A DNA stretch of 64,000 nt from JANRKB01 sp033763695 (GTDB lineage Bacteria; Planctomycetota; Phycisphaerae; Phycisphaerales; UBA1924): contig JANRKB010000020.1 of the NCBI GenBank assembly GCA_033763695.1, positions 1-64,000 of the forward strand, read 5' to 3'. Of this stretch, positions 24,572 through 33,513 are shown one piece after another; positions within the stretch are counted from its first letter, which is position 1; every line of letters begins with the position of its first letter. The translations under genes and the position numbers were made by a program. The notes below the pieces were generated by a model. That model saw only the letters and a list, made by a program, of their open reading frames with translations. It made no database searches and was not told where the DNA came from.

Positions 24572-26371
24572 TCACTCCGGCAACTTCTCCAACTCGCGTT
24601 CCACGCGATCGACCAATCGCGCGACGGTGTCGCGCCCGAAGTCGAACTTCAGCCCGGCGGCGGCGAACAACTCCGGCAGCGGCTTGCTGCCGCCGAGCTT
24701 GAGGCCCTTCAAATAGTGATCGACCGCCGTCCGCTCGCCTCTTTCGAGTCCCATCAGCCACAGTTGGAGCGCGCCGAGCTGAGCGATGCCGTACTCGATG
24801 TAGTAGAACGGGTGCGTGAAGAGGTGCAGCTGCCGCTGCCACTGGATGGCGCGGAACTGCTCCAGCCCCAGCCACGAGCACGACGACCCGAGACGCTTAT
24901 CGAGATCGAGCCACGCCGCCGTGCGCTGCTCGCGGGTGTGCGCGGGGTTCGCGTACACCCAGTGCTGGAACGCATCGATCATCGCGATCCACGGCAGCAG
25001 GCGCACGCTGCCCTCGATCTGCTGCCGCTGGTGCCGCTGCAGATCAACCTCGTCCGCATAGAAACAGTCGTGCATGTCGGGGCTTGCGCCCGGGCCGCGC
25101 GGGTCTTTGCCCCCGCCCGCAGGGCCCAAACCAAGATGCGGCAGCGTAAGCAACTCCATCGACATGCTCGCCACTTCCGCGAACTCCGTCGGCGACGTGC
25201 GATACGCCAAGAGCGGCTCGTCCACGCACAACTGCGAGTGGAACGCGTGCCCCGCCTCGTGCAACATCGTGTCGACATCGCGGCTCAGGCCCGCGGCGTT
25301 CATAAAGATGAACGGCTTGCGCGAGCGGTCGCGCATGAACTGATAGCCGCCGGGGGCCTTGCCCTTGCGACTGTCCAGATCAAGATTCGCTCCGTTCGCG
25401 CTGCCGCGGCTTTCGCTGCCGTCGCCCAGCGACGCGAGCATCTCGCCCAGGCGCGGGTCGAGTCTCTTGAACGTCGCGACGGCCTTGGACATCAACTGCT
25501 GGCCGCCTTCAAAGGGCCGCAGCGGCCCGCGACCCTTCACGTCCACCGCCAGATCCCACGGGCGCAGCACATCCACGCCGAGTGCGGCGGCCCGCTTGGC
25601 TTCCTGCCTGCGCGCAAAGGGCACGACCACCTTCTCGCACGCCTCGTGGAACTCCTGACACTCCTTGACGCCGTAGTCAAATCGGTGCTTGCTCTTGTAC
25701 GCGTAGCCGACGAAATCCGCGAAGCCCGCGTTCACGCCGACCTGATGCCGCAGTTTGACCATCTGGTCGTAGAGATCGCTCAGCGTGTCCTTGTCCTGCA
25801 AACGCCGCAGCGCGACCGTGCGCCACGCGCTCTCGCGCACGGCCCGATCGGTCACTTCCTGATAGCGGCCCATCTGTGCCAGGGTCTGCTCGCGGCCTTC
25901 GAAGACCACCGACATCGCGCCCGACACGGTCTCGAACTTCTGCCCCAGCCGCGCGAGTTCAGTCTCGATCGGCACGTTGGCATCGCGGAAGAGTTCGACC
26001 TCGGCCCGCGTGTCACGCAGGAACACGCCGTAGCGGTTCTCGTCGAGCGGATACTGCGCGCTCAGCGCGACCAGCCGCTTGTCGAGTTCGAACGCCACGG
26101 GCTTGATGAGCGGGATCACCTGCTCGACAAAGCGCAGATACGCGGCCGACGCGTGCTGGTCGTCGGTGTGGCAGGTCATCGTGATGTAGAGGTTCGCGTG
26201 CGTCTCGTTGACGGCCGCGTCGAGTTCGCCGCGATCGATGATCCACGCCTCGAGTTCGGCGGCGGACGCGATGGGCCGGTCCATGAGCGCCTGATAGAGC
26301 GGCTGGACATTCTCCCAGCGCGACGCGTCGAGAACCAGCGGGACAAACAACGACGGGGCGGCCTGCACCAT
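24572..26371 (-). CDS. M3-family oligoendopeptidase (PepF-like)
   Basis: Cytoplasmic zinc metallopeptidase cleaving short peptides. It is 599 aa, the usual length. The zinc motif HEAGH is at residues 371-375, with the third-ligand region PTEFAEVASMSMELL downstream. The start at 26371 (MVQAAPSLF) has GAGGAG 10 nt upstream. A much longer frame to 26785 is arginine/glycine-rich noise and overlaps the ggt gene. It lies 167 nt after ggt on the same strand; both act on peptides, so a shared role in peptide or glutathione turnover is possible. Confidence 0.9.
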   Translation of the reverse strand: MVQAAPSLFVPLVLDASRWENVQPLYQALMDRPIASAAELEAWIIDRGELDAAVNETHANLYITMTCHTDDQHASAAYLRFVEQVIPLIKPVAFELDKRLVALSAQYPLDENRYGVFLRDTRAEVELFRDANVPIETELARLGQKFETVSGAMSVVFEGREQTLAQMGRYQEVTDRAVRESAWRTVALRRLQDKDTLSDLYDQMVKLRHQVGVNAGFADFVGYAYKSKHRFDYGVKECQEFHEACEKVVVPFARRQEAKRAAALGVDVLRPWDLAVDVKGRGPLRPFEGGQQLMSKAVATFKRLDPRLGEMLASLGDGSESRGSANGANLDLDSRKGKAPGGYQFMRDRSRKPFIFMNAAGLSRDVDTMLHEAGHAFHSQLCVDEPLLAYRTSPTEFAEVASMSMELLTLPHLGLGPAGGGKDPRGPGASPDMHDCFYADEVDLQRHQRQQIEGSVRLLPWIAMIDAFQHWVYANPAHTREQRTAAWLDLDKRLGSSCSWLGLEQFRAIQWQRQLHLFTHPFYYIEYGIAQLGALQLWLMGLERGERTAVDHYLKGLKLGGSKPLPELFAAAGLKFDFGRDTVARLVDRVERELEKLPE

Positions 26372-26430
26372 GCGGATGAAACTCCTCGGCGAAATCGTAG
26401 CAAACGCGGGCGGCGGATGAGCGACGCCGC

Positions 26431-26478
26431 AAAGACCGAACACAGAGGACACGGAGAAAAGGCAGAGAGCAGAAAGAG
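26431..26478. repeat. Purine-rich degenerate repeat
   Basis: A G/A-rich tract with repeated ACAGAGG / ACACGGAGAA / CAGAGAG units lies in the ggt to M3 peptidase spacer. Similar ACAGAGGACAC-type tracts recur in spacers of many environmental bacterial genomes; I recall this rather than having checked it. Confidence 0.5.
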
Positions 26479-26538
26479 GGTGGAAGATGATGCAAGAATC
26501 CGATGCCCGATTGTTGCGTTGCTCACCATTCCAACGGG

Positions 26539-28347
26539 TCACTTCCCCGCGGGCTTGCCGCCCTTTCGCGGGTCGCTCGCCGCGTCCCACTTCATCCCCT
26601 CCACCTTGCTCGTGCGGATCACCTGCACCGCCGACGCGCCGCGGGTCGTGATCGTGTGCCCGAGTTTCTTGAGGTCCGCCTCGGCGTCGCCGCTGCGCAG
26701 CGGGCGTTCCAGTTCCAGTTCGTCGGGCGTCCACTGATGGTGCATCCGTGGCAGCCCCACCGCCTGTGCCGCGCTCACGTCCCACATCATCACGTTCAAC
26801 GCCGCCTGCAGCGTGCCGCTGATGATGCGCGGCCCGCCGGAGGCCCCCACCACCAGCGTGACGTTGCTCGCGTTCCTGTCGGGCGGGCCGTCGAGCGCGA
26901 TCGTCGGCGACATGCTCGAGAGCGGGCGCTTGCCCGGTGCCGGCAGGTTGCGTTCGTCCTGAGCCAGGCCGAAGGCGTTGACCGTGCCGCGGCGCGTGAG
27001 GAAGTCGTCCATCTGGTTGTTGAGGACGAAGCCGTAGCCCCGCACGTCCAAGAGCGAGCCAAAGAGCAGGTTGACCGTCTCGGTGCAGGCCACTGCGTTG
27101 CCCGCGGCATCGACCACCGAGAAGTGACTCGTGCCGTGGTCGTCGGGCATCGCGGCGGGCGCGGGAGCCTCAAGCCGCATGCCGTAAGTGTCGTGGGCGA
27201 AGGTGCGCGTCGGGTCGAGGGACTGCGCGCGGCGGGCGAGCATGTCGCGGTCGAGCAACTCACGCAGCGGCACGTGGACCTTGGCCGGGTCGCCGAGAAA
27301 CCGCGCGCGATCGGCAAAGGCGTGCTTGGAGACTTCCGCAAGCAAGTGCAGGTACGTCCCCGAGTCGTGCCCGGCGTTGAGGCTCGCGATCGTCATATCG
27401 CGGCGGGCGTCGAGCGTCGCGAAGGTCTGGGCCAGCACGATGCCGCCCGACGACGGCGGAGGAAAGGTCAGGATCGCGCGCCCGCCGAATGACGTCGCAA
27501 GCGGCTCCATCGTCGAGACCGTGAACGACGCGAGATCTGCCATCGTCATCGCGCCGCCATCGCGCGTGATCGACTCGACGATCGCCCGCGCGATTTCGCC
27601 GCGATAGAAGACGTCTCGCCCCTGCGCGGCGATGAGTTCCAGCGTGCGCGCCTGCTCGGGGCTGGTGATGCGATCGCCGACCGCACGCGTGCCGCGGGCG
27701 GCGTAGGTCTCCCACACGAGCGGGAAGCGCTCGGCGGCTTTCGAATGCGCCGCAATCCACTTCGTCGCGTCGCTGGCCGCGTCGACGTATGCCTTGTCTG
27801 CGATGAAGCCATCGCGTGCCGCGCGGATCGCGGGCGCCAGCACCTCCTCACGAGGCATGGTGCCGAAGCGCTCGAGCGCAGCGAGCAACCCCGCGACCGT
27901 GCCGGGGATCGCGACCGCGTGGGCTCCCTTGGTGCTGCTGTCCGGGTCGGGACGCCCCGCGGCAATGTTGGCCGCGTCCAGCTTCTCGTAGTAGTCGCTC
28001 GTCATGCAGGCCGGAGCCTGCTCGCGATAGTTCAGCGCGACATTCAGCGCGCGACCCGGGTTCTTCGGGTCCTCGCGCAGGTGGATGAGCATGAAGCCCC
28101 CGCCGCCGATGCCGCACGAGAACGGCCGCACCACGCTGAGCGTGAAGCTCGTCGCGACCGCGGCGTCGACCGCGTTGCCGCCCGCCGCCAGAATCTCCGC
28201 CCCCGCCTGCGACGCGAGTTCATGGTCGGCGGCGACGGCATAGGTGGCGTAGTCCACCCGGGCCGGCGCTTGGCACGTAAGCGACGCGACACACACCGCC
28301 ACGGCCAGCCGGATCGTCACTTTTCTGAGCGAACTCTGTAGAAGCAT
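26539..28347 (-). CDS. ggt: Gamma-glutamyltransferase
   Basis: Autoprocessed N-terminal-nucleophile enzyme that hydrolyses or transfers the gamma-glutamyl group of glutathione-like compounds. It is 602 aa. A hydrophobic export signal covers the first ~30 residues. The large-subunit region has ELASQAGAEILAAGGNAVDAAVA and RPFSCGIGGGGFMLIH. The cleavage/nucleophile motif GTSHFSVVD places the catalytic threonine at residue 406. It starts at ATG 28347; a TTG nine bases upstream is less likely. Probably periplasmic. Divergent from lysA. Confidence 0.94.
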   Translation of the reverse strand: MLLQSSLRKVTIRLAVAVCVASLTCQAPARVDYATYAVAADHELASQAGAEILAAGGNAVDAAVATSFTLSVVRPFSCGIGGGGFMLIHLREDPKNPGRALNVALNYREQAPACMTSDYYEKLDAANIAAGRPDPDSSTKGAHAVAIPGTVAGLLAALERFGTMPREEVLAPAIRAARDGFIADKAYVDAASDATKWIAAHSKAAERFPLVWETYAARGTRAVGDRITSPEQARTLELIAAQGRDVFYRGEIARAIVESITRDGGAMTMADLASFTVSTMEPLATSFGGRAILTFPPPSSGGIVLAQTFATLDARRDMTIASLNAGHDSGTYLHLLAEVSKHAFADRARFLGDPAKVHVPLRELLDRDMLARRAQSLDPTRTFAHDTYGMRLEAPAPAAMPDDHGTSHFSVVDAAGNAVACTETVNLLFGSLLDVRGYGFVLNNQMDDFLTRRGTVNAFGLAQDERNLPAPGKRPLSSMSPTIALDGPPDRNASNVTLVVGASGGPRIISGTLQAALNVMMWDVSAAQAVGLPRMHHQWTPDELELERPLRSGDAEADLKKLGHTITTRGASAVQVIRTSKVEGMKWDAASDPRKGGKPAGK

Positions 28348-28450
28348 GCCGGACAATGTACCCGGCTTGGCGACTTCGCACTACGCTTTGCGGCGGATCT
28401 CGCACGCAATGCATGGGCCGCGAGAAGCAGGCACGCAGCGGACACTCGGC

Positions 28451-29845
28451 ATGGACCACTTCACCTACGAATCCGGAGTGCTGCACGCCGACGGCGTGAG
28501 CGTCGAACGCATCGCCGATGAGTTCGGCACGCCCACGTACGTCTACTCCGCCGAAACGATCCGCAACCACGTGCACGGCCTGACCGCCGCCTTCGCCGCG
28601 CTGCGACCGACGATCTGCTATGCCGTGAAGGCGTGCAGCAACTTGGAAATCTTGCGTCTGATCGGCTCGCTCGGCCTCGGCATGGACGTCGTGAGCGGCG
28701 GCGAACTCGAACGCGCCTGGCTCGCGGGCGTGCCGATGTCACGCATCGTCTTCGCGGGCGTCGGCAAGGGCGACGATGAGATCCGTGCCGCGCTCGACGG
28801 CAGATTCAGCCCGCTGTGCAACACGTCCGTGATTCGCGATGGCGCGCCCGGGCGCGATGCCGCAGCCCTCGCGTCGCGCGGGCCGGTCGCGTGCTTCAAC
28901 GTCGAAAGCGAAGAGGAACTCGAAGTGCTCGCGGCGATCGCCGCGGAGGTCTTCCAGAACTCGGGTCAGCGTGCCGTCGCCGCGCTGCGCGTCAATCCTG
29001 ATGTCGACGCGCACACCCACGCGTACACGACCACCGGCAAGGCGGAGAACAAGTTCGGCGTGCCGATCGAGCACGCCGCCAGCATCTTTAAGCGTTTCGG
29101 CCCCGGCAGTGAGCACGCGGCGTCGCTGGACTTGTGCGGCGTGCACATGCACCTCGGCTCACCGATCTACACGACCGCGCCCTATGTCGAGGCGATCAAG
29201 AAACTGCTTTCGCTCCTCGACGCGCTCGCCGCCCAGGGCACGCCCGCCAAGAACCTCGATATCGGCGGCGGGTTCGGCGCGGACTACCAGACGGGCCGCA
29301 CGCCCAGTTTCGCCCAGTACGCGCAGGCGATCGTGCCGCTGCTGAAGGATCGCGTCGACGCGGGGCTGAAGATCGTCATGGAACCGGGCCGCACGATCGT
29401 CGCCAACGCCGGCGTGTTGCTCACGCGAGTTCGCTACGTCAAACGCGGCAGCGCCAAAACCTTCCTCGTGTGCGACGCCGGCATGAACGCATTGATCCGC
29501 CCGAGCCTCTACTCGGCGTTCCATTTCATTTGGCCGGTGCGCGTCACGCACGAGTTCCTGCCGCCCCGCCGCGAAGAACGCATGCCCATGCCCAGCCTCA
29601 CGCCCTGCGACGTGGTCGGACCGATCTGCGAGAGCGGCGACTTCCTCGCCAAGGACCGCCCGCTGCCGCCGGTGAAACGCGGCGATGTGCTCGCGGTCTT
29701 CAGCGCCGGCGCGTACGGCATGTCGATGGCGTCAACGTACAACGATCAGCCTCTGCCCGCCGAGGTGCTCGTCACCGGCGAGACGGCGGAACTCATCCGC
29801 CCACGCGGCACGATCGCTGAGCACGTCCGACACGAACTGGACTGA
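28451..29845 (+). CDS. lysA: Diaminopimelate decarboxylase
   Basis: Last step of lysine synthesis: meso-diaminopimelate to L-lysine. It is a 464-aa alanine-racemase-fold PLP enzyme. The PLP lysine is residue 60 in CYAVKACSN; the glycine-rich phosphate loop NLDIGGGFG, the CGVHMHLGS region and the active-site Cys region CDVVGPICESGDFLAKDR are present. The ATG at 28451 is chosen by family length; the upstream site is weak. Confidence 0.96.
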   Translation: MDHFTYESGVLHADGVSVERIADEFGTPTYVYSAETIRNHVHGLTAAFAALRPTICYAVKACSNLEILRLIGSLGLGMDVVSGGELERAWLAGVPMSRIVFAGVGKGDDEIRAALDGRFSPLCNTSVIRDGAPGRDAAALASRGPVACFNVESEEELEVLAAIAAEVFQNSGQRAVAALRVNPDVDAHTHAYTTTGKAENKFGVPIEHAASIFKRFGPGSEHAASLDLCGVHMHLGSPIYTTAPYVEAIKKLLSLLDALAAQGTPAKNLDIGGGFGADYQTGRTPSFAQYAQAIVPLLKDRVDAGLKIVMEPGRTIVANAGVLLTRVRYVKRGSAKTFLVCDAGMNALIRPSLYSAFHFIWPVRVTHEFLPPRREERMPMPSLTPCDVVGPICESGDFLAKDRPLPPVKRGDVLAVFSAGAYGMSMASTYNDQPLPAEVLVTGETAELIRPRGTIAEHVRHELD

Positions 29846-29871
29846 CCCCCGCCAATACGTTGCCGAGCCCA

Positions 29872-29905
29872 AAAACAACACCCCCGTCGAGATCCGACGG
29901 GGGTG
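29872..29905 (-). terminator. Terminator between lysA and the second PEP-CTERM gene
   Basis: An 11-bp perfect stem (29879-29889 with 29895-29905, CACCCCCGTCG) has a 5-nt loop. The minus strand continues TGTTGTTTTTGGG, so it ends the convergent PEP-CTERM transcript. It could also stop lysA transcription from the other side, though the plus-strand T-run is weaker. Confidence 0.8.
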
Positions 29906-29962
29906 AGTGAATACATCATTTTCCGCGTAGAAACGGTATTCGACAATGGGAACCGCAATCAC

Positions 29963-30640
29963 TTAGCGACGACGACGGCCAGCGACCAGACCGCCGAGGC
30001 CGACGAGGGCCAGCGTGCCGGGCGACGGGATCAGCGTGTACGCCACGTAGTTGCCTGCGGTCGACTCGGTGCCCCAACCCGGGGTCGCCGGACCGGCGAC
30101 GCTGAGGTGATCGACGCCCGGGGGGTTTCCGACGTCGCCCGTCGTCATCACATCAAAGTAGATCGTGCTGCCGTTAGCGACCATGCCCAGATCGGCGAGG
30201 TTGATCGTGTACTTGATCGTGCCGATCGCGGCGAGGCTGCGGTCAATGGCGACGGTGTTGGTCTGGTTCCAGCCGCCGGTGTCGCGCCAGGTCTGGGCGA
30301 ACGAATCGGGGTTCTGGTCAACCCACGAACCGATGAAGGCGTCGTTCAGGCGGCCATTGGTGTTGATCGAGCGGCCCCACGGATTGTCAGCACGGCCGCT
30401 GGCGTTCCCATTGATGTCGAACATGAACAGGTACTTGCCCCAAGTCGTGGCCGACACGTTGCCGTTCAGATTCAGCGTGATCGACAGCGTCGTCGCCGTG
30501 TTGCTGAGGGTGACGCTGCGGATGTCGAGGTGGCCGAAGCTGTTGTCAAACAGATCGCCAACCGCGTCGTTGTACGTCTGGGCCGCGGAAGCCGCGCCCG
30601 TCGCCGCCACGAGGGCGGCCAGAGCCATCATCTTCTTCAT
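29963..30640 (-). CDS. PEP-CTERM-type secreted protein
   Basis: This 225-aa protein has a Sec signal peptide (MKKMMALAALVAATGAASAA) and C-terminal tag IPSPGTLALVGLGGLVAG plus four arginines. The middle is a beta-rich domain with many Asn, Thr and Trp residues. It has the look of an extracellular carbohydrate-binding or choice-of-anchor domain, but I cannot name the family. GGAG precedes the ATG. Exosortase processing would anchor it at the cell surface; no exosortase gene is in the window. Confidence 0.85.
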   Translation of the reverse strand: MKKMMALAALVAATGAASAAQTYNDAVGDLFDNSFGHLDIRSVTLSNTATTLSITLNLNGNVSATTWGKYLFMFDINGNASGRADNPWGRSINTNGRLNDAFIGSWVDQNPDSFAQTWRDTGGWNQTNTVAIDRSLAAIGTIKYTINLADLGMVANGSTIYFDVMTTGDVGNPPGVDHLSVAGPATPGWGTESTAGNYVAYTLIPSPGTLALVGLGGLVAGRRRR

Positions 30641-30902
30641 CTGTCTTCTCCTCTGTCAAACAATGAAAACGACACACCGACCGCTGTGCGGATTACAACG
30701 CATCGGTGACAACTGGTCCCCCCGGGGCGTCACGGCCTCGGTATTTCCATAGTAAATGCTCCTTGCTGTCGAAGCAAGACTCTTGTGGAACGTTCCTGCA
30801 TTCTGATGCTTCTCGGGCCGCCGACGCCGATCTGTTTGTATTTCGGAAGGATATCTGACGAAGTTGATCCAGCCAAGCCACGCAGTCTTGCCCCGCCGTC
30901 AA

Positions 30903-32105
30903 TCAATAGAAGTCGCCCGTCCAAGGCATGCCGCCCGGGAAGACAGCCGCGGCGTCGTGAATCGCCTCGTCTCCCGCCTCGGCAAGCCCACCAAGCACAA
31001 GCCCCTGCACGCTCTGAAGGCCCGTCAGAAGCGGTGCCAACCCACGCACATCGATACGGATCGCACCGTCGCCGCCGCGCTCGGCAACAGCCTTGCCATC
31101 GCGCACGCGCAGCACCCATCGCCCGTGGTTCGCGTCCAGCAACGGGTCGTTGACGTCGAGCGAGATCTCCGCCGCAACGCCGCGCGGCCAGCCGCGCAGT
31201 TCCATCGCCCGCTTCACGTCCAGCACGCGGAACATCCAGAACTCGTGATGCTTGATCTCAAACGACTGCTGCGGCAGAAGCATCAGCGCCGGATGATGCG
31301 GCCCCGCATGAAACGTCGCCGTATCGGCCATCATCGCAAAGTCCGCCAAGAACCCCAGCAACCGCCGATACGCGGACGCCGACAGCCCGCAGAAGTCACT
31401 CAGTGCCAGATCCATCTTGCCGTTGTCTTTTCGCTTCTGATTCATGAACAGATAGCCGTCGATGCGGCCACTCGCATCGCGCGTCGCAAACCCGGTGTAC
31501 ACGGCATCACGCCACTTGCGGATGCGATTCCAGATGTAGTCGCCGCGTGCCAGCGTGCCATCGTGCCGCGGCGCGTGCGCCTCGTAGCACGCCTTCACCT
31601 CCGGCAAATCTGCATCACTGATCGGCGTGATTGGCGTGCCGCGTTCGCGCAGCCCGAGTTGCCCAAGCTTGAGCGTGATCGCGCAGCGATCGCCGGCCTG
31701 TTCAAACCCGACCTGGCGATACAGCGCCTGCGTCGAGGCATACAAGCCTGCCAGCGGCCAGCCGTCGGCCGCGGCCTGAATCATGCTTTCACGCATCATG
31801 CGCAGCGCAAAGCCCTGGCCGCGACTCTCCGGCCCGACCGCGACGCCAGCGACGCCCAGCATCGGCACCCGCGCACCGCCGAGATACACGCCCATCGGGA
31901 TCCGCAGCATGCACGCGGGAATCGGCGGCACGCCGGGGCGCGCATCGCGCAACACACGCAGATTGTCGACGCCCCCCGCGGCGATCCATTCCCGACAGCC
32001 CGGCAGATCGCCGCCGAAGGCCAGGCTCACCAGCCGCGCAACCACCTCGGTCTCGGCTGGATCGGTGATGGTCGAGAGTGTGACGGCGTTTGCGGCGTGC
32101 GACAT
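30903..32105 (-). CDS. Eis-like GNAT N-acetyltransferase
   Basis: This 400-aa protein has the Eis layout: an N-terminal GNAT domain with the acetyl-CoA loop VAVGPESRGQGFALRMM, a second GNAT-like domain, and an SCP2-like C-terminal domain. In mycobacterial Eis, Tyr126 and the C-terminal carboxylate act in catalysis. Here LYRQVGF supplies a matching Tyr and the chain ends FY. Eis acetylates aminoglycosides and protein lysines; the substrate here is unknown. The start at 32105 (MSHAANAV) is the first family-like Met. Confidence 0.88.
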   Translation of the reverse strand: MSHAANAVTLSTITDPAETEVVARLVSLAFGGDLPGCREWIAAGGVDNLRVLRDARPGVPPIPACMLRIPMGVYLGGARVPMLGVAGVAVGPESRGQGFALRMMRESMIQAAADGWPLAGLYASTQALYRQVGFEQAGDRCAITLKLGQLGLRERGTPITPISDADLPEVKACYEAHAPRHDGTLARGDYIWNRIRKWRDAVYTGFATRDASGRIDGYLFMNQKRKDNGKMDLALSDFCGLSASAYRRLLGFLADFAMMADTATFHAGPHHPALMLLPQQSFEIKHHEFWMFRVLDVKRAMELRGWPRGVAAEISLDVNDPLLDANHGRWVLRVRDGKAVAERGGDGAIRIDVRGLAPLLTGLQSVQGLVLGGLAEAGDEAIHDAAAVFPGGMPWTGDFY

Positions 32106-32178
32106 GGCGAGATCGTTGGGGGAGTCGGACCAAAATGCGAGAGCGCGGCAGCGTGCCGCGGCGTATGCTTTCACCACG

Positions 32179-32625
32179 ATGATTACGCCCTCCCCCACCA
32201 CCAAGATCGATCCGACGCTCGCCCGTGGCACCTGCCTCGACATCGTCGCCGCGAGCGCCACCAAGCCCGGCCACATCGTCTTCGGCGTGCCCAACACCAA
32301 CTACGAACTCCACCTGCAGCCCACGCAGAACGTGCAGCCCGCAGGAATCGACAAGCGCCTCATCGGATCCATCAAGGCCCAGGCCCGTCGCCTCGACCTC
32401 GTCCGCACCGGCGGCCGCTACATCGAGCCGGTCTTCGGTCGTCCGCGTCGCGTGCAGGGCAGCGTCGTCTCGGTTGATTCGGCGCAGAATGTCGTCGTCG
32501 TCAACGCGGGCGTGCCGATCGCGCTCACGCTCACCGACCCGCGCCAGCAGGCGTCGCAGTTTGAGGCCGGCCAGATCGTCTCGTGCGACGTCCACGACGG
32601 CGCGACGTTCACGCCCAAGATGTGA
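32179..32625 (+). CDS. Conserved hypothetical protein
   Basis: This 148-aa protein has no signal peptide. Its second half is beta-rich (YIEPVFGRPRRVQGSVVSVDSAQNVVVVNAGVPIALTL, given as landmarks across residues 77-115) and may be a small OB-like or barrel fold. I believe similar proteins occur widely in planctomycetes, without known function. Divergent from the Eis-like gene with a 73-nt spacer; convergent with uppS. Confidence 0.75.
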   Translation: MITPSPTTKIDPTLARGTCLDIVAASATKPGHIVFGVPNTNYELHLQPTQNVQPAGIDKRLIGSIKAQARRLDLVRTGGRYIEPVFGRPRRVQGSVVSVDSAQNVVVVNAGVPIALTLTDPRQQASQFEAGQIVSCDVHDGATFTPKM

Positions 32626-32673
32626 ATCCACTCGCCCGGTTCGCGAGATTCAGCCCACCGCAGCCCGCAGTGA

Positions 32674-33513
32674 TCACACTCCATCAAGACCGCCGAAGCG
32701 GCGCGAGCGGCCCGCGTACGCGCGGATCGCCTCGTGAAGACGCTCGGGGCCGAAGTCCGGCCACAGCACATCCGTGACGTACAGCTCGGCGTATGAAATC
32801 TGCCACAGCAGGAAGTTGCTCACCCGCATCTCGCCCGCCGTACGGATGAGCAAGTCCGGGTCGGGCAAGCCGCCGGTGTAGAGCCGACGCGAGATGCTTG
32901 CTTCGTCGATCTCGCTCGCCGCGAGCGTTCCCGCGGCCACGTCCCGCGCGATCCCGCGCATCGCATCCACCAGCTCGCTGCGCCCGCCGTAGTTGATCGC
33001 GAGGCAGAACGTCGTGCCCGGGCAATGCGCCGTCGCGGCCGTCAGTTCATCAATCGCGTCCAGCACGCCCTGCGGCAGGCCCTCGCGCCGCCCGACCATG
33101 CGAAAGCGGATGTTGTTCGCAAGCAGGTGCTCACGCTGCGATTTGCAGTACGCGATGCACAGCTCCATCAACGCATCCACTTCATCGCGCGGCCGCTTCC
33201 AGTTCTCCACGCTGAACGAATACAGCGTGATCACCTCAACGCCGAGCTTGGAGCAGTGCGCCACCAAGTCCTTGGCAACTTCGCTTCCCTGCGCGTGCCC
33301 GAAGTTTCGCGGCATGCCGCGTTCGGCGGCCCAGCGCCCGTTGCCGTCCATGATGATCGCAATGTGTCGTGGCAAACGCCCCGGATGCACATCCGGCAGA
33401 TGCAGCAGTGGCTCGGCCCCCGGGCAGCGTTCGCTCACACGCCGCGCCGCGGCCAGCACCTCCGCGCTGAACGCTGGTGCCGCGAGACTCGGGTTATGCG
33501 TCGCCGGTGTCAT
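32674..33513 (-). CDS. uppS: Isoprenyl (undecaprenyl) diphosphate synthase
   Basis: Cis-prenyltransferase making the lipid carrier for cell-wall and surface polysaccharides. It is 279 aa, about 30 longer than E. coli UppS at the N-terminus. The catalytic Asp56 lies in IAIIMDGNGRWA; YSFSVENWKRP and RTAGEMRVSNFLLWQ are typical. Its ATG overlaps the purA stop (ATGA), so the two are translationally coupled. Confidence 0.96.
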   Translation of the reverse strand: MTPATHNPSLAAPAFSAEVLAAARRVSERCPGAEPLLHLPDVHPGRLPRHIAIIMDGNGRWAAERGMPRNFGHAQGSEVAKDLVAHCSKLGVEVITLYSFSVENWKRPRDEVDALMELCIAYCKSQREHLLANNIRFRMVGRREGLPQGVLDAIDELTAATAHCPGTTFCLAINYGGRSELVDAMRGIARDVAAGTLAASEIDEASISRRLYTGGLPDPDLLIRTAGEMRVSNFLLWQISYAELYVTDVLWPDFGPERLHEAIRAYAGRSRRFGGLDGV

